DNA from: Pelomonas sp. Root405
GTDB lineage: Bacteria; Pseudomonadota; Gammaproteobacteria; Burkholderiales; Burkholderiaceae_C
NCBI RefSeq assembly: GCF_001425165.1
Contig: NZ_LMDU01000017.1
Span: 33,154-97,153 of the forward strand
DNA: 64,000 nucleotides
Direction: 5' to 3'
The position numbers and the translations under genes were made by a program. Shown piece by piece: positions 52,012 through 61,733 of this stretch (positions are counted from its first letter, which is position 1; the number at the start of each line of letters is the position of its first letter). The notes beneath the pieces are model-generated. The model had not been told where the DNA came from. It ran no database searches and was given only the letters and a program-made list of their open reading frames with translations.

Positions 52012-53496
52012 TCAAGCCAGCGCCCCGATGGCCGCCGCGGCCAGCTGCCGCGTATGACCTTCAATGTCTTCAACGCCCACCGCCACGGCACCACGCGCAC
52101 GCGCCGCCACCTCGGCGCGGTCACGCAGCCGCTTGGCGGCCGAGATGCGCACCAGCACCGGCTGCGCCTCCAGCAGTTCGTCCAGCAATTCCTTGGCGCC
52201 GTCGCTCCAGTCCATCTCGGGCACGGCCCGCGCGGGCGTGGGCGCTGCGCGGTCGAGGTCGGTGCCCAACGGCAGGATGTGGAAGAGCGCGTCGAACAGC
52301 GCGTTGCAGAACTCCTGCACGAGGTATGTGGCGCCGGCATAGCCCATGAACGGCGTGCCGGTGGCGCGGCGGATCAGCGCGCCGGGGAAGGACGCGGGGA
52401 TGAAGGCCGGCTTCATGGGCCCGGCGCTGGACGCCTCGGCCAAGTACATCCGCTCGTTGAAGCTGCCGTACATCACCAGCGGCGGCTTCTCGTGGACGAG
52501 GGCACGGATGGCGGCGTTGTCGGTCTTCTCGCCGGGCTTGCGGGCGACGGCGAAGTTGCAGGGCAGGCCCAGCTCTTCCTCGAAGAAATGACGCAGGCCG
52601 CGCGAATAGGTTTCGCTGGCGACGACCGCAAAGCTGGCCGTGCCGAAGAAATCCTGCGTCACCGATCGCCACAGGTCCCAGATCGGCTTGATGGTGGTGT
52701 GCTTCTCGCGCTCGATGAAGGGCTCGGGGTCGAGGTGCAGCAATTCGCCGAGTTGCCGCAGGAAGGCCGTGGTGCTGTGCAGGCCGATGGGCGCCTGCAG
52801 ATAGGGCCGGTCCAGCGCCTCGCAGAGCATGCGACCGAACTCGCGGTACATGCAGACATTCGCGTCCGCGTCGGCCAACCGGGCCACGTCGGCCACGTGG
52901 CTACCGAGAGGGAAGGCCATGTTGACCTCGGCGCCAATGCCCTCGATGAGGCGACGGATCTCGTGCAGGTCACTGGCGCTGTTGAACTGGCCGTAGCAGG
53001 GGCCGATGATGTTGACCCGCGGCTTCTCGCCAGCCGGTCGCTCGGCAAAAGGCTTGCGCGCCGGCACCTTCTTGACGCCGTACTCCGTCCACAGCCAGAA
53101 CATCGCGCGGTTGGCGCATTGCCACTGGTCTTCGTCGATGGTGCGCGGCAGGAAGCGGGCGATGTTGGTGCCCTCGGGCGTCACGCCCCCGCCGATCATC
53201 TCGGCGATGGATCCAGTGACGACGACGCTGGGCAGGTCAGGGTCGAGCGCGGCGTGCGCGCGCTTCATGGCGCCCTCGGTGCCTTCGCGGCCCAACTGCT
53301 CCTCGGCCAGGCCCGTGACAACGATGGGCAGCTCATGTGGCGGCAATGCGTCGGTGTAGTGCAGCACCGAGGTCACCGGCAGGTTCTCGCAACCCACCGG
53401 GCCGTCGATGACGACCTGCAGGCCCTTGATGGCAGTGAACACGTAGACCGCGCCCCAATAGCCGCCGGCACGGTCGTGGTCGAGAACGAAGTTCAT
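52012..53496 (-). CDS. bchZ: chlorophyllide a reductase subunit Z
   Basis: 494-aa catalytic subunit of chlorophyllide a reductase (with BchY), which reduces the C7-C8 bond to give the bacteriochlorin ring. It starts [20 protein letters not shown] at 53496, where the bchY TGA and the bchZ ATG share one base (TGATG). Fe-S ligand regions [10 protein letters not shown] and [14 protein letters not shown] fit the nitrogenase-like family. The frame open to 53595 is overlap with bchY. Confidence 0.95.
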   Translation of the reverse strand: MNFVLDHDRAGGYWGAVYVFTAIKGLQVVIDGPVGCENLPVTSVLHYTDALPPHELPIVVTGLAEEQLGREGTEGAMKRAHAALDPDLPSVVVTGSIAEMIGGGVTPEGTNIARFLPRTIDEDQWQCANRAMFWLWTEYGVKKVPARKPFAERPAGEKPRVNIIGPCYGQFNSASDLHEIRRLIEGIGAEVNMAFPLGSHVADVARLADADANVCMYREFGRMLCEALDRPYLQAPIGLHSTTAFLRQLGELLHLDPEPFIEREKHTTIKPIWDLWRSVTQDFFGTASFAVVASETYSRGLRHFFEEELGLPCNFAVARKPGEKTDNAAIRALVHEKPPLVMYGSFNERMYLAEASSAGPMKPAFIPASFPGALIRRATGTPFMGYAGATYLVQEFCNALFDALFHILPLGTDLDRAAPTPARAVPEMDWSDGAKELLDELLEAQPVLVRISAAKRLRDRAEVAARARGAVAVGVEDIEGHTRQLAAAAIGALA

Positions 53497-54986
53497 CAGA
53501 CCATCTCCTCGGCCTTGCGACGCTTCTGGATCTTGATGACCTGGCGCCGTGTGTCGGCGCGGAACTCCGGGTGCATCACGGGTGTCTCGGTCCACACGCC
53601 GGCGCGGTCGCCCTGCCCCGTCTCGCCGAAGAATTCGCGCATCTGGTCGAAGCGGTGCTTGTTGGCCATGGCAGCGTTAACGACTTGCGCCAGCGAACCG
53701 GCGCCCGCCGGGCCCATCAGCGGGCGGGCCGAGATGAGGTTGGTGAAGTACAGCGACGGCAGCGCCATCTGCTTGGCCTTCTGCACGACCGGCGTCGTGC
53801 CGATGGCCAGGTCGGGCTTGAACTCGGCCACCGCCGCCAGGTCCTGCTCCAGCGAGGCGCGGTACTGCACGTGGACGCCACGGGCCTGCAGCCATTCGCG
53901 GTCGGGGTCGCTCCAGCGCGTGCGCGGGCAGGCGGTGCCCACGTAGGGCACGTGGGCGCCGCTTTCAATCAGCAGGCGCGCCACCAGCAGCTCCGAGCCC
54001 TCGTAGCCGCTGACCGTCACGCGGCCATTGATCGGGGAGCGGGCGAGCGCCGCCTTGATCGCCGGGAGGAAGCGCTGCTTGGCCGCGTCGATGTTGGCCT
54101 GCGGCACGTTGGCCGCCATGCCGATGGCCTGCAGCCAGGCCTCGGTGCCGTCATGGCCCACCGGCGCAGAGCCGATGACCGGCCGGCCGGCCGCCTCGAA
54201 CTCACGCACGCAGGCCGTGTAGAAGGGATGGATGGCCGCCACGACCGAGCAGTCCAGCGCGGCATAGAGCTCGCGCCATTCGCGCGTGGGCACCACCGGT
54301 CCTGCGGCGAGGCCCATCGGCTCCAGCAGCATGCCGAGCACGACCGGGTCCGCCGGGAACATCTCGCCGAGCAGGCTGACCGTGGGTCGACCTGATTGGC
54401 GCTTCTCCTGCCAGCCGGTGGGCGCACTTACCGGACCGGTCTCGGCCTCGCCGCGGGCGTACTTCAGCATCGCGCCGGCCAGCACGTCCTTGGCCTCCGC
54501 ATGCGTGGGCACGCCGAAGCCAGGCACGTCGATGCCGATGATGCGCACGCCGTTGATCTGCTTGGGCAGCAACTGCAGCGGGACACCGCTGGCGGTCGGC
54601 ACGCACAGGTTGATTACCACCAGCGCATCGAGCTTGGCCGGGTCCGCCTGCGCATGCACGGCCTCACGGATGTCCTCGAACAGCTTGCCCGTCACCAGGC
54701 TCTCGCTGTTGAAAGGCACATAGCCCACGCTGCGCTTGGCGCCGTAGAAGTGCGACGTGAAGGTCAGCCCGTAGACGCAGCAGGCCGAGCCGCTGAGGAT
54801 GGTGGCCGTGCGCCGCATGCGCAGCCCTACGCGCAGTGCGCCGAAGGCCGGGCACATGCTCTGCGGCTGGTCATGCGGGCCCTTGGGATAGTCGGCGGCG
54901 TAGCGCTCCAGCGTGACGCGCGTGGCTTCGCTCTGGGTCTGGCTTTGAGCCAAGGCCATTTCGGGGGTCGAGTGGCAGTTGCTCAT
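53496..54986 (-). CDS. bchY: chlorophyllide a reductase subunit Y
   Basis: 496-aa partner of BchZ. It has [40 protein letters not shown] and [19 protein letters not shown], the Cys-bearing segments that hold the inter-subunit 4Fe-4S cluster. It starts 7 bp after bchX and ends overlapping bchZ. Part of the bchC-X-Y-Z-puf superoperon. Confidence 0.95.
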   Translation of the reverse strand: MSNCHSTPEMALAQSQTQSEATRVTLERYAADYPKGPHDQPQSMCPAFGALRVGLRMRRTATILSGSACCVYGLTFTSHFYGAKRSVGYVPFNSESLVTGKLFEDIREAVHAQADPAKLDALVVINLCVPTASGVPLQLLPKQINGVRIIGIDVPGFGVPTHAEAKDVLAGAMLKYARGEAETGPVSAPTGWQEKRQSGRPTVSLLGEMFPADPVVLGMLLEPMGLAAGPVVPTREWRELYAALDCSVVAAIHPFYTACVREFEAAGRPVIGSAPVGHDGTEAWLQAIGMAANVPQANIDAAKQRFLPAIKAALARSPINGRVTVSGYEGSELLVARLLIESGAHVPYVGTACPRTRWSDPDREWLQARGVHVQYRASLEQDLAAVAEFKPDLAIGTTPVVQKAKQMALPSLYFTNLISARPLMGPAGAGSLAQVVNAAMANKHRFDQMREFFGETGQGDRAGVWTETPVMHPEFRADTRRQVIKIQKRRKAEEMV

Positions 54987-54993
54987 GGTGAAC

Positions 54994-56013
54994 TCAGGCG
55001 GCGTCGTAGACCACTTCGAGCGTCGGCTTGACCAGTTCGGTCTTGCCCACCATGTCGAACAGCGTGGCCGGCTCCATCTGAAAATCGCGGCCGGTCACCT
55101 CTGCGGAGAACAGCCCCAGCAGCTGGTCCTGCGTCTGCGGCTTGGGCCGAACGGGAGGCGCCTCGCCCACGTTCGTGGCCAGCGTCTCGAACAGCGACGC
55201 CCACTGCGTGCCGGGCCGGCCGATGATTTCGTAGCTGGCGCTCTTGCGGCGGATGTCCTCGTTGGCGGGAATGGCCGCCAGCACCGGGATGCCGGCCGCG
55301 GCGGCAAAGGCGGTGGCCTCGCCGGTGCCGTCGTCCTTGTTGATGACCATGCCGGCCACGCCGACGTTGCCACCGAGCTTGCGGAAGTACTCCACCGCGC
55401 TGCAGACGTTGTTGGCGACGTAGAGCGATTGCAAGTCGTTGCTGGCGACGACGATGACCTTCTGGCACATGTCGCGCGCAATCGGCAGGCCGAATCCACC
55501 GCAGACCACGTCGCCGAGAAAGTCCAGCAACACGTAGTCGAAGCCCCAGTCGTGGAAACCGAGTTTCTCCAGCGTCTCGAAGCCATGGATGATCCCGCGG
55601 CCGCCGCAGCCGCGGCCGACCTCGGGGCCGCCCAGCTCCATCGCGTAGACACCGTCGCGCTTGAAGCAGACATCGCCGATGGCGACTGCCTCCCCGGCCA
55701 GCTTCTTCTTCGAGCTGGTCTCGATGATGGTGGGGCAGGCCTTGCCGCCGAACAGCAGGCTGGTGGTGTCGCTCTTCGGGTCGCAGCCGATCAGCAGCAC
55801 CTTCTTGCCCTGCTGGGCCATCATGTAGCTGAGGTTGGCCAGCGTGAAACTCTTGCCGATGCCGCCCTTGCCGTAGATCGCGATGATCTGCGTGGTCTTG
55901 GTGACCGGGCCGGTAGCGACGGCATCGGGCTCGATGGCGGCCTCGGCGCGCAAGGTTTCATGGCGGGGCTGGAAACGCACCGGCGCCTCAGCCGGGATCG
56001 TTGAGGTGCTCAT
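54994..56013 (-). CDS. bchX: chlorophyllide a reductase iron protein subunit X
   Basis: 339-aa NifH/BchL-like ATPase that feeds electrons to BchYZ. The P-loop IAIYGKGGIGKSFTLANL is present, as is GCDPKSDTTSLLF and the 4Fe-4S Cys in GRGCGGRGI and DVVCGGFGLP. The N-terminal extension of about 40 residues before the P-loop is normal for BchX. The ATG overlaps the bchC stop (ATGA). Confidence 0.96.
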   Translation of the reverse strand: MSTSTIPAEAPVRFQPRHETLRAEAAIEPDAVATGPVTKTTQIIAIYGKGGIGKSFTLANLSYMMAQQGKKVLLIGCDPKSDTTSLLFGGKACPTIIETSSKKKLAGEAVAIGDVCFKRDGVYAMELGGPEVGRGCGGRGIIHGFETLEKLGFHDWGFDYVLLDFLGDVVCGGFGLPIARDMCQKVIVVASNDLQSLYVANNVCSAVEYFRKLGGNVGVAGMVINKDDGTGEATAFAAAAGIPVLAAIPANEDIRRKSASYEIIGRPGTQWASLFETLATNVGEAPPVRPKPQTQDQLLGLFSAEVTGRDFQMEPATLFDMVGKTELVKPTLEVVYDAA

Positions 56014-56963
56014 GCTTGGTGTCTCCAGTCCAAAACCATCTTCAGGCAGCCGGCGTCGCGGAACGCTTGGGCATAGGCGTTGCCGGCGTTCTCGGCCGGT
56101 TCGCTGTGGGTGAGCAGGCCGTCGAGCGACAGCCGGCCGGCATGCAGAAGTGCGTTAACCGCCAGCATGTCGGGGCGCTTCCATTCGGCGGCGACCCGGA
56201 TGCGCGCCTCGCGCATGAAGGCTGGTGCGAAGTTCAGCGATAGCGGCTGCGAATAGAACCCAGCCAGCACCACCTCGCCGCCGTAGGAGAGTCGGCCGAT
56301 CAGGCTGTCGAGCAGGCCGGCATCGCCGCTGACGTCGTAGATGGCCTTGTAGTCACGGCGCTTGTCGTCATCCGGGTGCAGCACGGTGTAGCCCACGGCG
56401 CCTTCAGTACGGGTGGGGTTGGTTTCCCAGACGGTGAAATCGGTGATGCCTGCTGCGACGTTCATGCGCGCCAGCAGGCGGCCCAGCACGCCATGGCCCA
56501 CGATCAGGTCGGGCGGCGTGTGCGGCTCGCCCTGCCCGCCACCGGCCACGCTGTGATAAGCGGTCGCAGCCAGTGCGAGCAAGACGGCCTGCTCGCCCAG
56601 GCGCTCATCAACCGGCACGACGCGCTGACCAGGCACCACCAGCCGCGAGGCCGAGCCGCCGAACAGGCCCTTGACCTCGCCGAAGCAGCGCGCGCCCGGC
56701 ACGAAGACCCGCTGACCCACCCACTGCGAGCTGGCTGGACCCACGGCAATGACGCGGCCCACTGCCTCGTAGCCCGGCACCAGCGGATAGCCCATCCCCG
56801 GGAACATCGGCATCGTGCCGGTCCAGATCAGGCGCTCGGTCCCCGTGCTGATGCCACTCCATTCGACCTGCACCACCACGTCCTCGTCTTCCATGACCGG
56901 CAGGCGCAGCTGGGAAAGGCTGAGGTGCTCGGGGCGGTCGATGACAACGGCAAGGGTGTTCAT
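56010..56963 (-). CDS. bchC: 3-hydroxyethyl bacteriochlorophyllide a dehydrogenase
   Basis: 317-aa zinc-type/MDR alcohol dehydrogenase that oxidises the C3 hydroxyethyl group to acetyl in bacteriochlorophyll a synthesis. The ATG at 56963 is chosen for its GGAGG ribosome-binding site; the frame is open to 57005. It has VEWSGISTGTERLIWTGTMP, PLVPGYEAVGRVIAVGP and LIVGHGVLGRLLARM (the Rossmann GxGxxG). It is the first gene after the putative PpsR-controlled promoter. Confidence 0.94.
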   Translation of the reverse strand: MNTLAVVIDRPEHLSLSQLRLPVMEDEDVVVQVEWSGISTGTERLIWTGTMPMFPGMGYPLVPGYEAVGRVIAVGPASSQWVGQRVFVPGARCFGEVKGLFGGSASRLVVPGQRVVPVDERLGEQAVLLALAATAYHSVAGGGQGEPHTPPDLIVGHGVLGRLLARMNVAAGITDFTVWETNPTRTEGAVGYTVLHPDDDKRRDYKAIYDVSGDAGLLDSLIGRLSYGGEVVLAGFYSQPLSLNFAPAFMREARIRVAAEWKRPDMLAVNALLHAGRLSLDGLLTHSEPAENAGNAYAQAFRDAGCLKMVLDWRHQA

Positions 56964-57040
56964 CAGATTGCCTCCGGCGATGCACTTCCGCGGTGGCCCA
57001 GGCACTGGGGCTTGGCGGCTGCGGTTCTTGATCTCATGAG

Positions 57041-57084
57041 AGTCATACTACGCTTACATTGTTAAACGTCAACTCAGATTTACA
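57041..57084 (-). promoter_or_regulatory. bchC promoter with two degenerate PpsR-type sites 8 bp apart
   Basis: On the minus strand there are TGT-N12-ACG (57084-57067) and TGT-N12-ACT (57058-57041), separated by exactly 8 bp. A possible sigma-70 promoter overlaps them: -35 TTGACG (57072-57067), 16-bp spacer, -10 TAGTAT (57050-57045), about 80 bp before the bchC ATG. Paired PpsR/CrtJ sites with 8-bp spacing over the -35 and -10 are known from the Rhodobacter bchC promoter. Both sites here deviate in the last base. Confidence 0.6.
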
Positions 57085-58232
57085 CTTGATCTGCGGTCTG
57101 CCTCGGCGACAAGAACGCTCGCCTGTAGCGGCACGCGGGTCGCCAATCGACGGACGCGGGTGAACCCTGCCTCAGCGAGCAGTTCGCGCAGTCGAGCCTC
57201 GGTGCGTGGCTCACCGCGGCCCATGGCCAGCAGGTAGAAGCCGAAATAGCCATGCCCCATGGCCTCGGCGCCTGCGGTATCGGCGAGCGGTTCAGCGAGC
57301 AGCACGCAGCCGCCGTCGGCGAGCGACCGCCGCACGGCCCGCAGCAGATGCAGCACACGGGCGTCGTCATGGTCGTGCACGATGCGAAGCAGGGTGATCA
57401 GGTCGGCGCCTGCGGGCAGCGTGTCGCGAAAGAAGTCACCGCCCTGGGCACTGCAACGGTGGGCCAGCCCGGCCTGCTCGAAGCGCGACTGCGCGCGCGC
57501 CGTCACGCCGGGCAGGTCGAACACCTGGACCTGCAGCTGCGGCGCATGCCGCGCGGCCGCGCACGCAAATGCGCCATCGCCCCCGCCGACATCGAGCAGC
57601 CTGCGATGGCGCTGCACGGGATAGGCCTGCAGCACCTGCTCCGCGACCAGTGGCTGCGAAGCCGCCATCAGCGCCGAATAGGCGGCCACCTCGTCGGTGC
57701 CCAAGGCGTCGGGTGACTCGGTGCCGGCATAGGGCCAGAAGCCTGCCAGCCGACCCGCTCCCGGCTCACCGCGAAGTAGCGCCAACGGGTCAGCCAGGTC
57801 GCGATAGAGCGCGCCGTGGTGCTCGATCATGGCCATCAGGCCGGCATTGCCCGCCAACGGCGCCCCGAGCGGCCCGAGCCCGAAACGCCCGTGCGGCCGC
57901 ACCTCCAGCAGGCGCAGCGACACGGCGGCGAGCACCAGTCGCTCGGTGGCTGCAGGTGCCAGGCTCAACTGGCCCGCCAGCGACTCCAACGTCTGCGGCC
58001 CCCGTACGAGCAGCAGGTCGAACAACCGCAGCTGCACACAGGCCAGCAGCACCTGGGAGTAGACGAAGCCGGCGACCAGGTCAAACACCTGGGCTGCGCG
58101 GCGCCGGGCGATCCAGCGCGTCGGCGCAAACGCCTCGGCCCAGCGGCGAAAGCGCGCGCTGCCGAGCAGCCGATCGCGCCAGGCCAGCGCTGCATCGCTC
58201 CAGTGGGCCGCAGGCATCAGCCGGGCGCCCAT
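57069..58232 (-). CDS. crtF: hydroxyneurosporene (demethylspheroidene) O-methyltransferase
   Basis: 387-aa SAM-dependent O-methyltransferase of spheroidene-type carotenoid synthesis. A helical dimerisation region (FDLVAGFVYSQVLLACVQLR) precedes the SAM-binding domain with motif I RRLLDVGGGDGAFACAAA, then VFDLPGVTARAQSRF and LLRIVHDHDDARVL. The ATG at 58232 follows the crtE stop by 2 nt; an ATG at 58217 is an alternative. The stop lies inside the bchC promoter region. Confidence 0.93.
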   Translation of the reverse strand: MGARLMPAAHWSDAALAWRDRLLGSARFRRWAEAFAPTRWIARRRAAQVFDLVAGFVYSQVLLACVQLRLFDLLLVRGPQTLESLAGQLSLAPAATERLVLAAVSLRLLEVRPHGRFGLGPLGAPLAGNAGLMAMIEHHGALYRDLADPLALLRGEPGAGRLAGFWPYAGTESPDALGTDEVAAYSALMAASQPLVAEQVLQAYPVQRHRRLLDVGGGDGAFACAAARHAPQLQVQVFDLPGVTARAQSRFEQAGLAHRCSAQGGDFFRDTLPAGADLITLLRIVHDHDDARVLHLLRAVRRSLADGGCVLLAEPLADTAGAEAMGHGYFGFYLLAMGRGEPRTEARLRELLAEAGFTRVRRLATRVPLQASVLVAEADRRSSVNLS

Positions 58233-58234
58233 GT

Positions 58235-59113
58235 TCAGGCCACCGCCGCGACGCGCTCCGCTAACTGTTGCGGAACCAGGCGATTCGCCTCCTGCCGGAT
58301 CAATTGCCTGAACTGTGCGGAGCCCGGGCAGACCGGCACCGTCAGCAATGTGGCCTGCACCAGGCGGTGGAACTCGGCCAGCGCGCCTTCGAGCCCGAGC
58401 GCGCGCGCCGTGCTGGGCCTGCCCAGGGCGACATCCTGCCCCCCGGGCTTGCCCATGGCACTGGCATCGAGCAGCACGTCGCGGATGTCGTCGGCCACCT
58501 GGTACGTCTGGCCGAGCTGCTCGCCCAGCGCCCGCCACGGCGCGCCGTCGGCACCGGCAGCCTGTGCGCCAGCCATCGTGGCGGCCGCGAACAACGCGCC
58601 GGTCTTGGCCTGCTGATAGTCGCTGAGCAAGATCTGCGGTTCGCATTCCCACGCCTGACCGGCCACGATGCCCATGGGCATGCCGACGCCTTGGCTGATC
58701 GTGCGCAGCACCAAGGGCAGGCGCGACAGATGGCGCCGCGCGCTGCCGCCCAACACGTCGAAGGCCGCCACGATGAGGGCATCGCCCGCCAGCACAGCCA
58801 ATCGCTCGCCGAACGCGCGGTGCACTGATGGCCTGCCTCTGCGCGTCTCCGCAGCATCGAAGCACGGCAGGTCGTCATGCACGAGCGATGCACAGTGCAA
58901 CAGCTCGATGGCCGCCGCGACGCCGTCAGTCAACGCGCGGTCGTCCTCGCCGCAGGCCATCGCCACGGCGATGGTCAGCTGCGGCCGGATGCGGGCGCCC
59001 CCGGGGAATACCGCGTGCTGCATGGCTGCCGCCAGCCTGGGCGGATGCCCGGCTTGGAAGCTGGACGCCAGGCTGGCCCGAAGGGCCTGCTCGATCCGGT
59101 CTGCTGGGGACAT
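58235..59113 (-). CDS. crtE: geranylgeranyl diphosphate synthase
   Basis: 292-aa prenyltransferase that makes GGPP for carotenoids and the bacteriochlorophyll tail. The first Asp-rich motif is VHDDLPCFD (DDxxxxD, residues 80-86) and the second is QVADDIRD. Other blocks are FPGGARIRPQL and QAKTGALFAAA. The ATG has AAAGG upstream. It is the first gene of the crtEF-bchCXYZ-puf direction and shares a 89-bp divergent control region with crtD. Confidence 0.95.
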   Translation of the reverse strand: MSPADRIEQALRASLASSFQAGHPPRLAAAMQHAVFPGGARIRPQLTIAVAMACGEDDRALTDGVAAAIELLHCASLVHDDLPCFDAAETRRGRPSVHRAFGERLAVLAGDALIVAAFDVLGGSARRHLSRLPLVLRTISQGVGMPMGIVAGQAWECEPQILLSDYQQAKTGALFAAATMAGAQAAGADGAPWRALGEQLGQTYQVADDIRDVLLDASAMGKPGGQDVALGRPSTARALGLEGALAEFHRLVQATLLTVPVCPGSAQFRQLIRQEANRLVPQQLAERVAAVA

Positions 59114-59140
59114 GAACGCCTTTCTGAGCGACGAGAGGCT

Positions 59141-59184
59141 TGTTTCTCTCGAATTACACTAACATGTGTAAATCAGAATAGACA
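59141..59184. promoter_or_regulatory. two perfect PpsR/CrtJ sites in the crtE-crtD control region
   Basis: TGTTTCTCTCGAATTACA (59141-59158) and TGTAAATCAGAATAGACA (59167-59184) both match TGT-N12-ACA exactly and are separated by 8 bp. This is the cooperative spacing described for CrtJ/PpsR. They fill most of the gap between the divergent crtE and crtD starts, so one repressor complex could silence both directions. The cognate ppsR is at 46508-47956. Confidence 0.85.
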
Positions 59185-59202
59185 CATCGCGGACGGGCGT
59201 CA

Positions 59203-60819
59203 ATGAGGCTTCCTGCAGTGCCGCTTTCTTTCCACGGCACCCGGCCACCGCGTGTGGTCGTCGTTGGCGCGGGCGTGGGCGGTCTGGCGGCGGCGGCCCT
59301 GCTCGGCCGCGAGGGCTTCGCGGTCGAGGTCATCGAAAAGGCTGCAACCCCTGGAGGCAAGATGCGGCAGGTGGCGGTCGCCGGCGGTCCTGTCCTGGAT
59401 GCCGGTCCCACGGTGCTGACCATGCGCTGGGTGTTCGATGACCTGTTCGACCGCCTGGGCCAGTCGCTCGACAGCCACCTCGATCTGCGCCGCTGCGACG
59501 TGCTGGCCCGGCACTGGTGGGGGCCTGGCGAGCAGCTCGACCTCGCGGCCGATCTGGAACAAAGCGTCGCGGCGATTACCGCCTTCAGCAGCGCGGCAGA
59601 AGCCGGCCGCTACCGCGCCTTCTGCGCGCGCGCCGAGGCCGTCTACCGCACGCTGGACCGCCCCTTCATGCGCAGCAGCCGCCCCACCCCGGGCTCGCTG
59701 GCCTGGCGGGTGCTGCGCCAGCAAGGCCTGCCGGGCCTGCGCCAGCTTTTGCAGATTTCCCCGTTCACGACCCTTTGGCGCGAGCTGGGCCGCTACTTCC
59801 ACGACGCGCGCCTGCAACAGCTTTTCGGCCGCTATGCCACCTACTGCGGCTCCTCGCCCTTCGACGCGCCGGCCACGCTGATGCTGGTGGCCCATGTGGA
59901 GCGCGAGGCGGTTTGGCAGGTGCAGGGCGGCATGTTCCAGCTGACGCAGGCGCTGGCGAGCTGCGCGCAGCAGCAGGGCGTGCGGCTGCACTACGGCTGC
60001 GAGGTGCGCCGCCTGCTGATCGCCGACGGGCGGGCCAGAGGCGTTGAGCTGGCGGATGGCCGGCGCCTGGACGCCGCAGCGGTCGTCTTCAATGGCGACG
60101 CCCAGGCGCTCGGCCAGGGCCTGCTCGGCGCAGAGGTGCAACAGGCGCTGGGCCGGCCGTGGGTGGCGAGCCCGCCCAGTCCGTCGCTGTCCGCCCTGAC
60201 GTGGCACTTCGAGGCCGAAGCGAGAGGCGCCGAGCTGTCCCATCACAACGTGTTCTTCGGTCGCCCCCTGGACTATCGCGCCGAGTTCGACGCCATCGCC
60301 AATGGCGGGCTGCCGCAAACCCCTACGGTCTACGTGTGCGCTCAGGACCGCGATGGCCAGCTGCAGGCGGGTCGGGACGGTGCAGGCCGGCCGGAGCGGC
60401 TGATGTGCCTCGTCAACGCACCAGCGAGCGCTGAAAGGCGCCAGCTCACCCAACAGGAGATCGCGCAATGCGAAGAGCAGATGTGGACACAGCTGAGCCG
60501 TGCGGGACTGCGGCTGTCGCACAGCCCGCAGGCGCCGGTGCTAACGCGCCCGCAGGACTTTGCGCAGATGTTCCCGGGCAGCCGCGGGGCGCTGTATGGA
60601 CCGGCCAGCCGGGGCTGGCAGGCGAGCTTCTTCGCGCGCCCGGATGGCCGCACGCGGGTGCCGGGGCTGTGGCTGGCGGGCGGCTCGGTGCACCCGGGGC
60701 CGGGCGTGCCGATGGCGGCGCTTTCGGGCCAGCTGGCGGCCGAGCAGGTGAGCGCGGCCCTGCGTTCGACCTCGCGCTCGACGCCGGTGCTTATGCCTGG
60801 TGGTACCTCGACGCGCTGA
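59203..60819 (+). CDS. crtD: hydroxyneurosporene desaturase (1-hydroxycarotenoid 3,4-desaturase)
   Basis: 538-aa FAD-dependent desaturase of the CrtI/CrtD family. The N-terminal Rossmann motif VVVVGAGVGGLAAAALLGRE is followed by EKAATPGGKMRQ and DAGPTVLTMRWVFDDLF. The C-terminal FAD block LWLAGGSVHPGPGVPMAALS is canonical. The family normally ends soon after this block. Here about 30 further residues (including STSRSTPVLMPGGTSTR) run on, so the 3' end overlaps crtC by about 150 nt. Confidence 0.93.
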   Translation: MRLPAVPLSFHGTRPPRVVVVGAGVGGLAAAALLGREGFAVEVIEKAATPGGKMRQVAVAGGPVLDAGPTVLTMRWVFDDLFDRLGQSLDSHLDLRRCDVLARHWWGPGEQLDLAADLEQSVAAITAFSSAAEAGRYRAFCARAEAVYRTLDRPFMRSSRPTPGSLAWRVLRQQGLPGLRQLLQISPFTTLWRELGRYFHDARLQQLFGRYATYCGSSPFDAPATLMLVAHVEREAVWQVQGGMFQLTQALASCAQQQGVRLHYGCEVRRLLIADGRARGVELADGRRLDAAAVVFNGDAQALGQGLLGAEVQQALGRPWVASPPSPSLSALTWHFEAEARGAELSHHNVFFGRPLDYRAEFDAIANGGLPQTPTVYVCAQDRDGQLQAGRDGAGRPERLMCLVNAPASAERRQLTQQEIAQCEEQMWTQLSRAGLRLSHSPQAPVLTRPQDFAQMFPGSRGALYGPASRGWQASFFARPDGRTRVPGLWLAGGSVHPGPGVPMAALSGQLAAEQVSAALRSTSRSTPVLMPGGTSTR

Positions 60820-61733
60820 GCGACCCACAGCCCGACGGCAGCGCCCACGCGCTGACGCTGATCGCCTTTGTCGGCAGCGTGTTCTCGCCCTACTACGCCT
60901 GGGCGCGGCAGCGCCACGGTGACGGCGGTGCGCGGCCCGAGGCGCACTGTGCGCTGAACGTGTCGCTCTACCGCCGCCCGCCCGGCCACAGCCGCTACCA
61001 GCGCCTGTGGGCCATGACCGAGCGCGGCGACACGCAGCTGCAGCGCAGCGAAGCGCACCTGCAGATCGGCCCGAGCCGGCTGGCCTGGACCGATGGCGGC
61101 GCGCTGCACATCGACGTCGACGAATGGACGGCGCCGTGGCCGCGCCGCCTGCACGGCCACATCCGGGTGAAGCCGCAACGACTGCCCGGCAAAGCTTTCG
61201 CGCTCGACGCCGCGGGGCGCCACCGATGGCAACCCCTGGCGCCGCGCGCACGGATCGAGCTGGACTTCGACGCCCCGGGCCTGCGCTGGCAGGGTGACGC
61301 CTACCTCGACATGAACCACGGCGCGCGCCCGCTGGCGCGCGACTTCACCGGCTGGCAATGGTCACGCCGCGCCTTGCCCGACCACGCCAGCCGCGTGCTC
61401 TACGAGGTGCAGTGCGCCGACGGTAGCGAGCGAGCTGTGGCGCTGGACATCGACGCCGCTGGCCGCATCCACGCCCGCCCTTTGCCGCCTCCATGCGCCC
61501 TCCCCGGCACCGCCTGGGGGCTGGCGCGCAGCACGCGCGCAGCGCAGGCGCCCGAGCTGCTCGCCACGCTGGAAAGCGGGCCGTTCTACAGCCGCTCGCT
61601 GTTGCGCGACGCGCACGACGGCGCGCTGTCCGTGCATGAGAGCCTGTCGCTGCAACGCTTCAGCCAGCCGTGGGTGCAGGCCCTACTGCCCTTCCGAATG
61701 CCACGCCGGCCGAGCTGGGTCGCGAGCTCGTGA
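60669..61733 (+). CDS. crtC: hydroxyneurosporene synthase (carotenoid 1,2-hydratase)
   Basis: Hydratase of the spheroidene pathway. Clear CrtC sequence begins at about 60765 with AYAWWYLDALSDPQPDGSAH and continues with LIAFVGSVFSPYYAWARQ and GDAYLDMNHGARPLARDFTG. No ATG lies close upstream in this frame; the GTG at 60669 is the nearest conventional start, and the frame is open to an ATG at 60468 deep inside crtD. The start is therefore uncertain. The stop overlaps the bciA ATG (TGATG). Confidence 0.85.
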   Translation: MAGGRLGAPGAGRADGGAFGPAGGRAGERGPAFDLALDAGAYAWWYLDALSDPQPDGSAHALTLIAFVGSVFSPYYAWARQRHGDGGARPEAHCALNVSLYRRPPGHSRYQRLWAMTERGDTQLQRSEAHLQIGPSRLAWTDGGALHIDVDEWTAPWPRRLHGHIRVKPQRLPGKAFALDAAGRHRWQPLAPRARIELDFDAPGLRWQGDAYLDMNHGARPLARDFTGWQWSRRALPDHASRVLYEVQCADGSERAVALDIDAAGRIHARPLPPPCALPGTAWGLARSTRAAQAPELLATLESGPFYSRSLLRDAHDGALSVHESLSLQRFSQPWVQALLPFRMPRRPSWVASS

